Below, piece by piece: positions 23,650 to 32,444 of a stretch of 35,746 nt of DNA (the first letter of the stretch is position 1; every line of letters begins with the position of its first letter). The notes beneath the pieces were generated by a model. That model had not been told where the DNA came from. It made no database searches and saw nothing but the letters and a program-made list of their open reading frames with translations. The stretch spans positions 1-35,746 of the forward strand of contig JAEWTV010000084.1 in NCBI GenBank assembly GCA_023397675.1, in the 5' to 3' direction. The position numbers were made by a program, and so were the translations under genes. Source of the stretch: Bacillota bacterium. Its GTDB lineage: Bacteria > Bacillota > Clostridia > Acetivibrionales > JANLFN01.

Positions 23650-24270
23650 TTGATAACGAATATTGATCAAAAATTACTGTTTAGAAATAGCAGTGTGACA
23701 CTTGAAAATATGCTGGCCAATTCAAAAGCTGCAAGTGGCGGCAAGCGTGATGTAAATTTTCTTAACTACCTTGTAGACCGGAACATAATTAAAGTTGAAG
23801 AAGCAGTATTGACAAGGACACAATTGGATTTGCCCGAAGAGTATTACTATGAAAAAAATAAAAAGAAGATTGGCGAGACAGACAGACATTTCCTGTGCCG
23901 TGCCATTATCCAGGATGAGCTTCACCGAATGGGAATAGAAAGCTATAGTGAGACAGGCCTTGGAGATATGGGGATTTTAAGGGCAAATTCAAACTATGAC
24001 ATAGTCGATTTGAACTTTTCATTTGCAATAGACGTAGGACTTGTCCCTGCAAGAAACTATTTCAGGGGTCTGACAGATTTAAGAATTAAACATTATCTGA
24101 TAGCACCATTTTTTGACGACTATATAAAGGATATTATATTTGGAGTATTTAGCCGAACAAACGACAAGGATTTTACAGATACAGTAAAAGATTATGTCGA
24201 GGGAATAAATGTTAATTTTCTGATGCAATCTGGCGAAAGCACCCATACTGATATTGAAGAAAGGGTTTGA
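23650..24270 (+). CDS. Conserved-looking hypothetical protein, about 207 residues
   Basis: Not recognised. A soluble protein with a charged N-terminal half (VTLENMLANSKAASGGKRDV, then EEYYYEKNKKKIGETDRHFLCRAII) and a central EDEL-like region GIESYSETGLGDMGILRANSNYDIVDLNF. The C-terminal part has aromatic FRGLTDLRIKHYLIAPFFDDYI. I prefer the TTG at 23650, 5 bp after AGGGTGA; the GTG at 23641 overlaps that ribosome binding site. It follows the deacetylase-like gene by 74 bp on the same strand and is closed by the terminator at 24311-24356. Confidence 0.65.
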   Translation: MITNIDQKLLFRNSSVTLENMLANSKAASGGKRDVNFLNYLVDRNIIKVEEAVLTRTQLDLPEEYYYEKNKKKIGETDRHFLCRAIIQDELHRMGIESYSETGLGDMGILRANSNYDIVDLNFSFAIDVGLVPARNYFRGLTDLRIKHYLIAPFFDDYIKDIIFGVFSRTNDKDFTDTVKDYVEGINVNFLMQSGESTHTDIEERV

Positions 24271-24310
24271 TTCAGGTCTTTAAGAATACTTAATTAAAGA
24301 AGAGTTTTTT

Positions 24311-24356
24311 TAAGGAGCTGTACACTAATTATTACTTAGTGCAACAGCTCCTTTTT
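24311..24356. terminator. Bidirectional hairpin terminator
   Basis: AAGGAGCTGT pairs with ACAGCTCCTT and, inside, CACTAA pairs with TTAGTG; T5 follows on the plus strand and A/T-rich sequence with T6 on the minus strand. It separates the 207-residue gene from the convergent nucleotidyltransferase gene and can serve both. Confidence 0.85.
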
Positions 24357-26809
24357 CAACTTCTGCTGATTTCTTTTATCTTATTTACATATATATTTGC
24401 AAGTTCCTGTGCAAATTCTTCCGAATAGCTTTCACTTATTATATTGCATACAGGCTTTTCCTCATCAGGTAAAATGAGTACCCAACCCTTGTCCTTGAAT
24501 ATTTTGACACCTTCAAGGGTCTCAACCGTTTTACTGTCTTTATCCTGTATTATTTCTCTTATTACCTTGCCTTTCGTATCCCAGGGGCAGTCCACTTCGG
24601 TTCTTCTTATGTGTATATCAGGAATCATGTCTATAAGTTCCGAAAGCTTTTGCCCATTTATATACATGAAGTCTAGTATTTTAACCAAACCTGCAACAGC
24701 ATCAAAGTGCATTGTAAACTGTTCAAGCATTTCTTCCTTTATTTCACTGCCAAGCATTTTGCCCATTATATCCCTTGCAGAAGTTTTGGTCCTTATCACC
24801 TTACCGTTATTTATATCTGCAATCATATCAACTACATTGCTTGCTGAAATTGGGACGAATACGGTATTGCCCTGTACTGTCCTGAACAGTATAAGAGATA
24901 CAAGTGCAATGAACATGTCATCAGTAATTATTCTTCCCCTGTTATCTACCAACATCATTTTTTCGGATGTGTCTTCTATTGAAACACCGAGATCGAATTT
25001 ATTCATTCTCACATAGTTGGAAAAATATTTTACATCCCTGCTTTCACTTTGGCCTGAAGAATTACCCGAAATAACATCCATTGTTTCAACAGAGCATCCT
25101 AGCTCTTCAAGCAGTCCTTTCATTCCTCGTGTAATCAGCCCTGATCTTGAATTTAAAGCTATCTTATAATTAATCCTTTGAGACTTGGTACTGTTTATTA
25201 TATTCCTTAAATAGAATCTTTCATATTCGGTAATATGCTTGATACCCTTAATACAGTCACCTTCACACCTTTTAAAATCTTCACGGATAAAAGCATTTTC
25301 AATTTTTCGTTCAAGGCCCCTGTTTATATTGCTTCCGTTTTTATCCAGAAAATCAACAAAAAGTCTTGCAGCATCACTTGTCGAGGTACTGATATGAATA
25401 CCGCCGTCAGCCTTGTAGAATCTTATTGCGGATCTTGTTACAGGCAACAGCATTACACCGAAGTCATAAACCTCTATGCCTGATGAGAGAAGACCGGCAG
25501 TAAAAGATATTTTTAACATCTGTGCAGCTGCCGAATCATCACAGCTTATTGCAAGCTTTGGCTTTCCACTGAACGTCGATCCATATGCCGCCCCCATCTT
25601 TGAGGCATATTCGGGAGTTATATCAACATTTATTTCTCCTGCTATACCCCTGTTACCGAATATCAGCCGTGTGTATTTTGAGCCCCAAACCATGTTTGAG
25701 TTAACCTCGGCTCCTGCTTCGATTATTTTATCCGGCCATATTTTGATATCTGGTTTAATTACAGCCTGTTCCCGCACTACCGTCTCATCACCAATAACAG
25801 AATGTTCAAAGACTGCACAACCTTCCTTTAAGTGAACCTTGTTGCAAATAATGCTGCCTCTTAACTGAACATCTTTTCCAATAATGCAGTTTTTCCAAAT
25901 AATATTCCTTTTTAAGCTGGATCTTTCTTCAATAGTATTGTGTTCACCAATAATTGTATGACTGCCTATTAATGCACCTTTTTTAACCCTGGTGTAACTT
26001 CCTATAATACATGGTTTTTCAATTATGACTCCATTTTCAATTTCAACACCTTCTCCAACCCATACTCCATCCTTAAGCTGTTTTTCCTGAATATTGAGTT
26101 TGATTTTGCTGTCAAGTATATCCTGGTGCACCTGGCTGTATGCATTAAGGTCTCCTATATCACACCAGTAATCCTCCGTAACAAAGCCATATATGGGCCT
26201 CTTTTCCTTTAACAGGATAGGGAATAAATCTTTGCTGAAGTCAAACATTTCATTCCGTTTAAAATACCCAAGTACTTCAGGTGACAGTATATATATGCCT
26301 GTATTTACAGTATCACTGAAAACCTCGCCCCAGCTGGGTTTTTCAACAAACCTGGTAATTCTGCCTTCGCTATCGGTTACAACCACTCCGTATTCAAGTG
26401 GTATATCAACCTTTTTAAGTACCAGCGTAGCTATTGACTTTTTGCTGAAATGAAAATTTATAGCTTCCTGAAGATCAATATCGGTTATTGCATCTCCGCT
26501 TATTACTATAAATGTTTCATCCAGGAAATCTTCGGCATTTTTAACACTTCCGGCAGTACCAAGTGGAGTATGTTCAATATAATATCTCATACTGATACCA
26601 AATTCTCTTCCGTCACCGAAATAATCCTTAATCTGCTCCGGCATATACTGTAATGTTACAGCTACTTCATCAAACTTATGGATTTTAAGTAATTCTATAA
26701 TATGTTCCATCACCGGTTTGTTTGCAATTGGAACCATTGGTTTGGGCCGGTTACAGGTAAGCGGCCTCAGTCGTGTACCTTCTCCGCCTGCCATAATAAC
26801 TGCTTTCAT
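24356..26809 (-). CDS. Sugar nucleotidyltransferase fused to a degenerate phosphomannomutase-like domain
   Basis: An 817-residue cytoplasmic protein. Residues 1-235 are a nucleotidyltransferase (GGEGTRLRPLT at 8-18, Lys23, DAITDIDL), 250-370 a left-handed beta-helix of hexapeptide repeats, and about 375-817 a phosphohexomutase fold. The first domain should make a sugar nucleotide such as GDP-mannose or dTDP/UDP-glucose. The mutase part lacks the phospho-serine ASHNP motif (STSTSD near 474-479) and the magnesium loop DGDxDR (SIEDTSE near 609-615), so that half is probably regulatory. The start is MKAVIMAGG, 8 bp after AAAGGA; in-frame upstream codons (26845) precede the ribosome binding site. 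Single-gene unit. Confidence 0.9.
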   Translation of the reverse strand: MKAVIMAGGEGTRLRPLTCNRPKPMVPIANKPVMEHIIELLKIHKFDEVAVTLQYMPEQIKDYFGDGREFGISMRYYIEHTPLGTAGSVKNAEDFLDETFIVISGDAITDIDLQEAINFHFSKKSIATLVLKKVDIPLEYGVVVTDSEGRITRFVEKPSWGEVFSDTVNTGIYILSPEVLGYFKRNEMFDFSKDLFPILLKEKRPIYGFVTEDYWCDIGDLNAYSQVHQDILDSKIKLNIQEKQLKDGVWVGEGVEIENGVIIEKPCIIGSYTRVKKGALIGSHTIIGEHNTIEERSSLKRNIIWKNCIIGKDVQLRGSIICNKVHLKEGCAVFEHSVIGDETVVREQAVIKPDIKIWPDKIIEAGAEVNSNMVWGSKYTRLIFGNRGIAGEINVDITPEYASKMGAAYGSTFSGKPKLAISCDDSAAAQMLKISFTAGLLSSGIEVYDFGVMLLPVTRSAIRFYKADGGIHISTSTSDAARLFVDFLDKNGSNINRGLERKIENAFIREDFKRCEGDCIKGIKHITEYERFYLRNIINSTKSQRINYKIALNSRSGLITRGMKGLLEELGCSVETMDVISGNSSGQSESRDVKYFSNYVRMNKFDLGVSIEDTSEKMMLVDNRGRIITDDMFIALVSLILFRTVQGNTVFVPISASNVVDMIADINNGKVIRTKTSARDIMGKMLGSEIKEEMLEQFTMHFDAVAGLVKILDFMYINGQKLSELIDMIPDIHIRRTEVDCPWDTKGKVIREIIQDKDSKTVETLEGVKIFKDKGWVLILPDEEKPVCNIISESYSEEFAQELANIYVNKIKEISRS

Positions 26810-27023
26810 TCTTTTCATCCTTTCGTTTATTTTTTCTAAACCCAAGAATGAACTTCTAATTTATTGATGATGTGCTTTTTTATTATGTTCAAAAGACAAT
26901 TAAACTATCCTGCCGAGAAGCCATGTGCTTTTATTGGCAAAAATTCTAATTTTATGGCTACATAACTATTTAGGTATAGTAAATAATAAATTTGAAAAAT
27001 AAATTTATATGGAGGTAAATATT

Positions 27024-27344
27024 ATGGGAGTATCTAAATCAAACAGTGAATATATTTCCAAGGGTGTTGCGGTTTCTCCTGCTGTTCCGAGTGTTGGAGA
27101 TACCTTGAAAGTGACATATGACGGAATCCTTTCAAAAAGCGGAGCAACTCATGTTTATGCGCATGTAGGGTATGGTAATAAGTGGGACAAGGTTGAAGAC
27201 TTCAAAATGACAAAAGGAACCAGCGGTTTTGAAGCTGATATCAGGGTTTCTCATGGAGATACTCTTAACGTGTGCTTCAAGGATTGCGCAAACAACTGGG
27301 ACAATAACTCAGGTAAAAACTATTCATTTGATGTATCAATGTAA
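27024..27344 (+). CDS. Single-domain CBM25-type carbohydrate-binding protein
   Basis: A 106-residue protein that is just one starch-type carbohydrate-binding module of family 25: KGVAVSPAVPSVGDTLKVTYDG, then ATHVYAHVGYGNKWDKVEDFKM with the ligand-binding aromatics, and LNVCFKDCANNWDNNSGKNYSF with the WDNN signature. There is no signal peptide, no catalytic domain and no anchor. It would act inside the cell, perhaps on a glycogen-like store, or leave by an unknown route. I start at 27024, 7 bp after GGAGGT; an ATG at 27009 overlaps the ribosome binding site. Ends at a perfect terminator. Confidence 0.82.
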   Translation: MGVSKSNSEYISKGVAVSPAVPSVGDTLKVTYDGILSKSGATHVYAHVGYGNKWDKVEDFKMTKGTSGFEADIRVSHGDTLNVCFKDCANNWDNNSGKNYSFDVSM

Positions 27345-27360
27345 AATTGGACTGGATGCA

Positions 27361-27391
27361 GAAAGACGCGGGCTAACGCGTCTTTCTTTTA
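27361..27391. terminator. Perfect hairpin terminator after the CBM25 gene
   Basis: GAAAGACGCG and CGCGTCTTTC pair over 10 bp with a 6-nt loop, followed by TTTT. It separates the CBM25 gene from the convergent DUF4846 gene, whose stop is at 27389. Confidence 0.9.
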
Positions 27392-28303
27392 AAATTTTTT
27401 AAGGTCTCCCATCTTGAAGGTCCATTCAGGAGTATGTAATATCTCACCAAAATCCAGCTCGTACCACGGACTCAAATCAGGATTTTCGGGATTTTTAAGT
27501 ATTTGTATATCCTGTGCCGGCATATAGCTCTGAGCCAACATAAACAATTTTTTTCCGGTATTTTTGTTTTCTGCCATATCAAGAACAATAATTGTATGAC
27601 CCTGATCTATGAATATATCCCCTATTGACATGTTATTTATATCAACAGGCTTTACCTCCTTAATAAGCGACAAGGTTCCTGCATATGCATATACCATATC
27701 CAGGTATGCTCTGAAAGACTTATACTCATCCGATGGGCCGTTTGTTTTTACCCAATACGCGTTATTCCCTTCAACTCTGATTCGGTACCCCTGTCTCCAC
27801 TTGGAATATTCAGCATTGAACCCGTTAACAAAATGAAACGCAATTTCATTATACCTTTTGTTTTTGTACAGGTACTCCGATCTAAGCCTCATGACAGCAT
27901 CGGCACACTGCTGAAGGTCTCTGTCCCCTACATCAATGTCCAGCACAGCATCATAAACCTTACGTGTTTTTTCTTTGCCATCAAAAAAGTGAACTACTGA
28001 TCCATCCGGTTTTAATGGAAGTGTCTGAAGATATTCCTGAAAAGAGCCGGGAGAAGGGGTAATTCTAACATACCCTTCAGGTAAAAGGAACCTGTCCCTG
28101 ACCGTCATACCGTTTTGGCTGACTAGACTTTTAATTTCTGTTTTTACTTCCGAAGTACTTATATTTTTAGTAGCTGCAACTGTAGATGTAACTGGTTTTT
28201 CAGCTTTTTTCCCATTGTCCGAACATGCCGTAAAACCCGAAACAAATAACGCTGCAACAGCGATAAATGCTATTTGATTCTTTATGATTTTAGCTTTTGC
28301 CAT
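27389..28303 (-). CDS. DUF4846 lipoprotein
   Basis: A 304-residue exported lipoprotein: a signal peptide IAFIAVAALFVSGFTAC with a lipobox-type Cys, a linker rich in Ser/Thr/Lys, and a DUF4846 domain (RFLLPEGYVRI, GSFQEYLQTLPLKPDGS, VLDIDVGDRDLQQCADAVMRL, then GDIFIDQGHTIIVLDMA near the C terminus). The family has an unknown role, possibly cell-wall related. I start at the ATG of MAKAKII, 7 bp after AAGG; an ATG 14 codons earlier (28345) has no ribosome binding site. It is divergent from the DUF4163/DUF3298 gene across about 80-120 bp. Confidence 0.82.
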   Translation of the reverse strand: MAKAKIIKNQIAFIAVAALFVSGFTACSDNGKKAEKPVTSTVAATKNISTSEVKTEIKSLVSQNGMTVRDRFLLPEGYVRITPSPGSFQEYLQTLPLKPDGSVVHFFDGKEKTRKVYDAVLDIDVGDRDLQQCADAVMRLRSEYLYKNKRYNEIAFHFVNGFNAEYSKWRQGYRIRVEGNNAYWVKTNGPSDEYKSFRAYLDMVYAYAGTLSLIKEVKPVDINNMSIGDIFIDQGHTIIVLDMAENKNTGKKLFMLAQSYMPAQDIQILKNPENPDLSPWYELDFGEILHTPEWTFKMGDLKKF

Positions 28304-28427
28304 TTGTAAACCTTCTTTCATTTTTTCTTCATATAATAATATCATAATATAATTTAATAAACATCCGTCTCTTTACTTCAAAATAATGAATATAATGAAT
28401 GAGATAAAACTTAAAGGATATTTAAAG

Positions 28428-29045
28428 ATGGACAGGGATGAAACATTATTAATTCTAACCAATAGCATGCTATCTTCAAACAAAAACATATCCATATTTT
28501 ATCCTGTCATAACAGGAATGAAGGATGAGGCAGTCCAGCAGAGAATTAACAATACGATTTTATATTTGGTAAACAAGCTGATAATAGACCAGGGCTATTA
28601 CCAAAACACAGTTGATACAATGATAGGCGATTTTGAAATTAAAAACAACCAAAGGGGTTTTCTAAGCCTGTCAATAAGCAATTACACGTATATTTATCAT
28701 GCAGCTCACGGAAATACAATAATCAAGTCTTTAACCTTCAATCTGAAGGATGGAAGCATTTATACACTCGCGGATTTATTTAAACCGGGCAGTAATTATC
28801 AAAAAATACTTTCTGATATTATAGCTAAACAGATTGCTGAAAGAAAAATCGATATACTTGAGTACCATGGCATTGCCCCCGATCAGGATTTTTACATAGC
28901 CGACAGAAGCCTGGTTGTCTATTTTCAGCTTTATCAGATAACACCTTATGTTTTCGGGTTCCCATTCTTCCCTATTTCTGTTTATGAACTCTCAGACATA
29001 ATAAGGGATGGAACCCCACTTGCAGTAATGTCCGAAAACCGGTGA
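28428..29045 (+). CDS. DUF4163/DUF3298 domain protein (RsiV-like extracellular fold) without signal peptide
   Basis: A 205-residue protein matching the DUF4163 plus DUF3298 pair found in RsiV and PdaC: ISIFYPVITGMKDEAVQQRIN, DFEIKNNQRGFLSLSISNYTY, SLTFNLKDGSIYTLADLFK and a C-terminal FPISVYELSDII. Most relatives are membrane-anchored or secreted, but here no signal peptide or membrane segment is seen. I prefer the ATG at 28428, 9 bp after AAAGGA; an ATG at 28386 (219 residues) is possible but poorly served. A role in binding a cell-surface ligand is only by analogy. Confidence 0.75.
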   Translation: MDRDETLLILTNSMLSSNKNISIFYPVITGMKDEAVQQRINNTILYLVNKLIIDQGYYQNTVDTMIGDFEIKNNQRGFLSLSISNYTYIYHAAHGNTIIKSLTFNLKDGSIYTLADLFKPGSNYQKILSDIIAKQIAERKIDILEYHGIAPDQDFYIADRSLVVYFQLYQITPYVFGFPFFPISVYELSDIIRDGTPLAVMSENR

Positions 29046-29057
29046 AACATACACTGG

Positions 29058-29083
29058 GCCTTGCTTAAAAGCAAGGCTTTTTT
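29058..29083 (+). terminator. Hairpin terminator after the DUF4163/DUF3298 gene
   Basis: GCCTTGCTT pairs with AAGCAAGGC across a tiny loop, followed by TTTTTT. Beyond it, 29086-29302 is very AT-rich with no gene that I can support and should hold the promoter for the ABC operon. Confidence 0.85.
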
Positions 29084-29302
29084 AATATCGGGTAGGTTTA
29101 TTAGTGTTAGTTTAACTTCTCATTTCAATGTCATATCAAATTCAATATATTGTTAATCAATAAATACATTTTAAATCAATAGTTAAAAAAATTAATTTTT
29201 ATTTAAATAATTATTATTTTTTTTCAGACATAATTAATTTTATTAACGTATATGTAATTGTTTTAGAAAAACAGTAAAAAATTCTATGAAGGAGATATGT
29301 AA

Positions 29303-30451
29303 ATGAAACCTTTATCCGCATTAAAATTTTTCAAGGAGAACAAACGAAAAGCCCTGGTATCATTTATTGTTCTGATCTTTACCGTGTGCGCTATTTCTCT
29401 TATAACAGTTCTCATAAATTCAATGACGGGAACTGTTAAAGATGTTAATTTGAAGCCGTTTGAATACTTTTCATGCGTTTACCCCATGGACGGTGAGTTT
29501 TTTCTTAAGGATTCTGTAGTAGAAAAACTAAAAGCCAGCAATGATGTTGAAAAGCTTATGCCAGCTGACATAGGAAACACAATGATGAACCTATCGATAG
29601 GCGGAAATACCAGTGTTCCGGTAGCTTTTATGGACAAAAAGGATACCCAGGCGCTGATTAATAAAATGGATGATAAGGTAACTGAAGGAAGGCTTCCAGA
29701 AAACGGAACAAATGAGGTCGCCGTACATTGGAGAATACTTGCTAATAAGAAACTCAAAATCGGAGACACCATGGGAAGCTTCAAGGATAAGGATGAGTTT
29801 CTTAGCGGTGAATATAAGATTGTAGGAAAGCTTGACGGTCCAAATATAATATTTGTAGGTAGCGAATCCTATAAGCAAAAACAGCTTAAAGCAACTAATC
29901 AATCCAGCAAACCGACAGGTTATCTGGTAATTCCAAAGGAAGGCCATAGAGAAAGTTTAAATAAGCTTTTATCCTCTTTTGATAAATCGGAAGCCAGTAT
30001 AATGAACTATGATGAAATGAAGAGCTTCATGGACAAAGTAATGAAGGGGCTTAATTCAACAATCATTGCAATAATACTCATTGTAATCTTTATCTTATCT
30101 ATTTCTGTAGGTGCTTTGATGTATGTCATTTATATACAGCGATCCGATGAATTCGGTATACTCTATGCAATGGGCTACAGAAGAAAGTACATAAGAAACC
30201 TGATTATAAAGGAAATCATGTCTTTAAATGTTATCTGTTGGACTGTAGGATTAATCTTCACATATGGAGTAGTTTTCCTGTTAAATAAGCTTGTATATAA
30301 CCCAAAAGGAGATATCCTGAGTATGTTCTCATTAAATGTCCTGGGTTACACACTTATAATTCCTGTAATGGTAGGTTTGTTCAGCATTATTCCAATAGCA
30401 ATGAGGCTTAGAAAATGGGATCCTGTGGCAGTTATAGAAAGGAGAGAATAA
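29303..30451 (+). CDS. ABC transporter permease, FtsX/MacB type
   Basis: A 382-residue membrane protein: one N-terminal membrane helix (ALVSFIVLIFTVCAISLITVL), a large extracytoplasmic MacB-type domain (residues about 40-245), then three membrane helices in an FtsX domain (about 252-278, 305-325, 345-365), with AMGYRRKYIRNLIIKEI as the coupling region and GLFSIIPIAMRLRKWDPVAVIERRE as the C-terminal end. It should form a mechanotransmission-type exporter or extruder with the next gene. The ATG follows AAGGAGAT. There is one FtsX domain, so it likely works as a homodimer. Confidence 0.9.
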   Translation: MKPLSALKFFKENKRKALVSFIVLIFTVCAISLITVLINSMTGTVKDVNLKPFEYFSCVYPMDGEFFLKDSVVEKLKASNDVEKLMPADIGNTMMNLSIGGNTSVPVAFMDKKDTQALINKMDDKVTEGRLPENGTNEVAVHWRILANKKLKIGDTMGSFKDKDEFLSGEYKIVGKLDGPNIIFVGSESYKQKQLKATNQSSKPTGYLVIPKEGHRESLNKLLSSFDKSEASIMNYDEMKSFMDKVMKGLNSTIIAIILIVIFILSISVGALMYVIYIQRSDEFGILYAMGYRRKYIRNLIIKEIMSLNVICWTVGLIFTYGVVFLLNKLVYNPKGDILSMFSLNVLGYTLIIPVMVGLFSIIPIAMRLRKWDPVAVIERRE

Positions 30452-30452
30452 T

Positions 30453-31112
30453 ATGATTCAGTGCAAAGATCTTTCATTGATATATAAAGACGGACATAAG
30501 GAAAACAAGGTTCTTTCCAATGTAAACCTTAAAATTAATAAAGGTGAAAATGTAGTTCTGTTAGGACCTTCAGGAAGCGGCAAAAGCTCTCTTATTTACC
30601 TTTTTTCAGGGCTTAAGAAACCCACCGACGGAGATATTTATTACGAAGGAAATGAAATAGGCAATTTAAATGATAAGGATATATCAAGCTTAAGAAGGGA
30701 AAAATTCGGGTTCATATTTCAGATGCACTTTTTGATACCTTATCTTAAAGTTATTGAAAATGTAATGATTGGTGCACCCGATTTCAGTGATAAATATGTA
30801 AAAAGAGCACACCTCGTACTTGGAGAACTTGGAATTGAGGAATATGCAAACAAAAAGATATTTCAGCTTTCTGGCGGAGAGCGCCAGAGAGTAGCTATTG
30901 CAAGAGCGCTTGTAGCTGAACCTGATGTTATTTTTGCAGACGAACCCACAGCTTCCCTTGACCATGAAAACGCAGTTGAAATCATAAAGTTGCTTAAAGA
31001 GTACAGGGAAAACTCAACACTGGTAATGGCTACACATGATACCTCAATACTTTCAGGAGATGAAAGGATTGTAAGGATTCAAAACCATAACGCTGTTGAA
31101 TCCCACTTATAA
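30453..31112 (+). CDS. ABC transporter ATP-binding protein, LolD/MacB type
   Basis: A 219-residue ATPase with Walker A GPSGSGKS at 38-45, Q-loop Gln90, signature LSGGERQ at 139-145, Walker B VIFADE at 159-164 and switch His195. It is the energy subunit for the permease one base upstream of its start codon (30452 lies between stop and ATG). The cargo is unknown; antimicrobial peptides or lipids are typical for this group. No two-component system is adjacent. Confidence 0.95.
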   Translation: MIQCKDLSLIYKDGHKENKVLSNVNLKINKGENVVLLGPSGSGKSSLIYLFSGLKKPTDGDIYYEGNEIGNLNDKDISSLRREKFGFIFQMHFLIPYLKVIENVMIGAPDFSDKYVKRAHLVLGELGIEEYANKKIFQLSGGERQRVAIARALVAEPDVIFADEPTASLDHENAVEIIKLLKEYRENSTLVMATHDTSILSGDERIVRIQNHNAVESHL

Positions 31113-31140
31113 TATGATTAATTAAATAACATATATGTAA

Positions 31141-31179
31141 AAAAGGAAACCGATATTAATTGTATCGATTTCCTTTTTT
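31141..31179. terminator. Bidirectional hairpin terminator after the ABC operon
   Basis: AAAAGGAAACCGATA pairs with TATCGATTTCCTTTT (one G-T type mismatch) with a run of T on either side, fitting termination from both the ABC operon and the convergent EFR1 gene. Confidence 0.85.
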
Positions 31180-31196
31180 GTTTCCTGAATTATTGA

Positions 31197-32021
31197 TTAT
31201 TTTTGGGCAAAAAGCTCATTTATATTAATATTAGGATTTTTGTACCTTTGTTTGTTTTCTGTCTTTGTTCGGAATTGTGATACACGTTTACCGAACTGTA
31301 TGGTTTTTTGCGGGCATAAGTGCAGGCATGCAAGACACTGCTGGCAATTACTGTGCAGCCACTGTGGTCCACCCTCCCCTAATTTTATATTTCCTGTACT
31401 GCACACATTTATACATATTCCACATGAAGTACATTTTCCATCTGTATAAAAATATTTGTCTTCAGATTTTGACTTTTTCACATAATGGTTATAACCAAGG
31501 ATTGGTAAATGTCTAAATATGAAAGGAATATAATCGGCAGCATTTTTCTCAACTTTATTTCTTCCTGAGCGTATTGCATCAGTTAATTCAAGAATTTTCT
31601 CTCCCGCATTTTTCTGCCTTTCTGAAAGCTCATCTTTTTGGGTTGAATCCCACCACATAATTATAAAATTATCGCCCATTGCTAAATAACTGCCCAGGTT
31701 AAGCTTCTTGCCCTTTTTCTTTAAGAGCTTCCCCAGCTGAGCCAATGCTCCCCCCGCTGACGGCACTCCCTTTGTTATAACAGCAAATATGTACTTTACA
31801 CCCGTCAGGTCAAGTTTTTTTATAAAACTAACCATTATTTCAGGCATTCCAAAATAGTACATTGGGAAAATAAAGCCTACAGACTCAGTGTCTGCTGCAA
31901 TTATTTCCGATGTGCATTGTGTAACATTTTCGATACTGCAATCTTCAAGAGTTTCTGCTGCTTTTTTAGCCACAAATAAAGAATTACCTGTTGCAGAAAA
32001 GTAATAAATCTTTGTTTTCAA
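31197..32021 (-). CDS. EFR1 family flavodoxin/ferredoxin protein
   Basis: A 274-residue protein with a flavodoxin-like front (IYYFSATGNSLFVAKKAAE, the FMN phosphate loop, and FIFPMYYFGMPEIMVSFI) and two [4Fe-4S] clusters at the back: CTSCGICINVC and CQQCLACLHLCPQ. It is an electron-transfer protein of the EFR1 family; partners are unknown. The first cluster lacks the Pro that normally follows the fourth Cys. It starts at TTG, after AGAAGGAGAT, 95 bp beyond the ArsR-type gene on the same strand. An inverted repeat at 32040-32063, matching the ArsR operator in type, suggests it is controlled by that regulator. Confidence 0.88.
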   Translation of the reverse strand: MKTKIYYFSATGNSLFVAKKAAETLEDCSIENVTQCTSEIIAADTESVGFIFPMYYFGMPEIMVSFIKKLDLTGVKYIFAVITKGVPSAGGALAQLGKLLKKKGKKLNLGSYLAMGDNFIIMWWDSTQKDELSERQKNAGEKILELTDAIRSGRNKVEKNAADYIPFIFRHLPILGYNHYVKKSKSEDKYFYTDGKCTSCGICINVCSTGNIKLGEGGPQWLHSNCQQCLACLHLCPQKTIQFGKRVSQFRTKTENKQRYKNPNININELFAQK

Positions 32022-32039
32022 CTAATTTATCTCCTTCTA

Positions 32040-32063
32040 TTCGACACTTATATTACTATCGAA
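32040..32063 (-). promoter_or_regulatory. Operator-like inverted repeat upstream of EFR1
   Basis: TTCGACACT, 6 bp, ACTATCGAA: 7 of 9 arm positions pair. It has the TATCxAA half-site seen in the ArsR-gene operator. It lies 18 bp before the start codon, over the probable start of transcription. Confidence 0.45.
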
Positions 32064-32116
32064 TTGTTAATTATAAAATAAGGGCAATACCCTGGTTTTT
32101 TATTGTCTTTTGATAA

Positions 32117-32404
32117 TCATTTTTTAGGAAACAAATTTCCCAATTCATTTATTACTTCTCTGTTTGGTTTGGCAACAAGGAACTTTCCCCTTCTTTCAGT
32201 AGTTATCAGACCTGCATTTGATAATTCCTTCAAGTGGTGTGATATTGTCGGGGCACCTATTTTTAAGCATTTAGCGATGTCAGTTATAAAGCATTCGCAG
32301 TCTTCAAACCCCTTTTCATCATGTTTTGATATTTCAAGAAAAAGTTCAAGCCTGTTAGGATGGGACAAAGCTTTCATTATATTTGAGTATCTTATAGTAT
32401 CCAT
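32117..32404 (-). CDS. ArsR/SmtB-family winged helix regulator
   Basis: A 95-residue DNA-binding protein: ALSHPNRLELFLEIS (helix 1-2 signature), CECFITDIAKCLKIGAPTISHHLKEL (recognition region) and TTERRGKFLVAK (wing). Cys36 and Cys38 form a CxC just before the recognition helices with Cys46 a turn later, resembling the alpha-3 metal/thiol site (ELCVC) of ArsR and CadC. It is likely a repressor relieved by a metal or oxidant. It precedes the EFR1 gene on the same strand and has its own promoter and operator (32426-32472). Confidence 0.88.
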   Translation of the reverse strand: MDTIRYSNIMKALSHPNRLELFLEISKHDEKGFEDCECFITDIAKCLKIGAPTISHHLKELSNAGLITTERRGKFLVAKPNREVINELGNLFPKK

Positions 32405-32425
32405 TTGGGTTTTACCTTTCTATAC

Positions 32426-32441
32426 TTTGATAACTATCAAA
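32426..32441 (-). promoter_or_regulatory. Operator TTTGATA-N2-TATCAAA of the ArsR-type gene
   Basis: A perfect 7-bp inverted repeat, immediately downstream of the -10 box, so a bound dimer would block initiation. This points to autorepression by the ArsR-type protein. Confidence 0.65.
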
Positions 32442-32444
32442 TTA

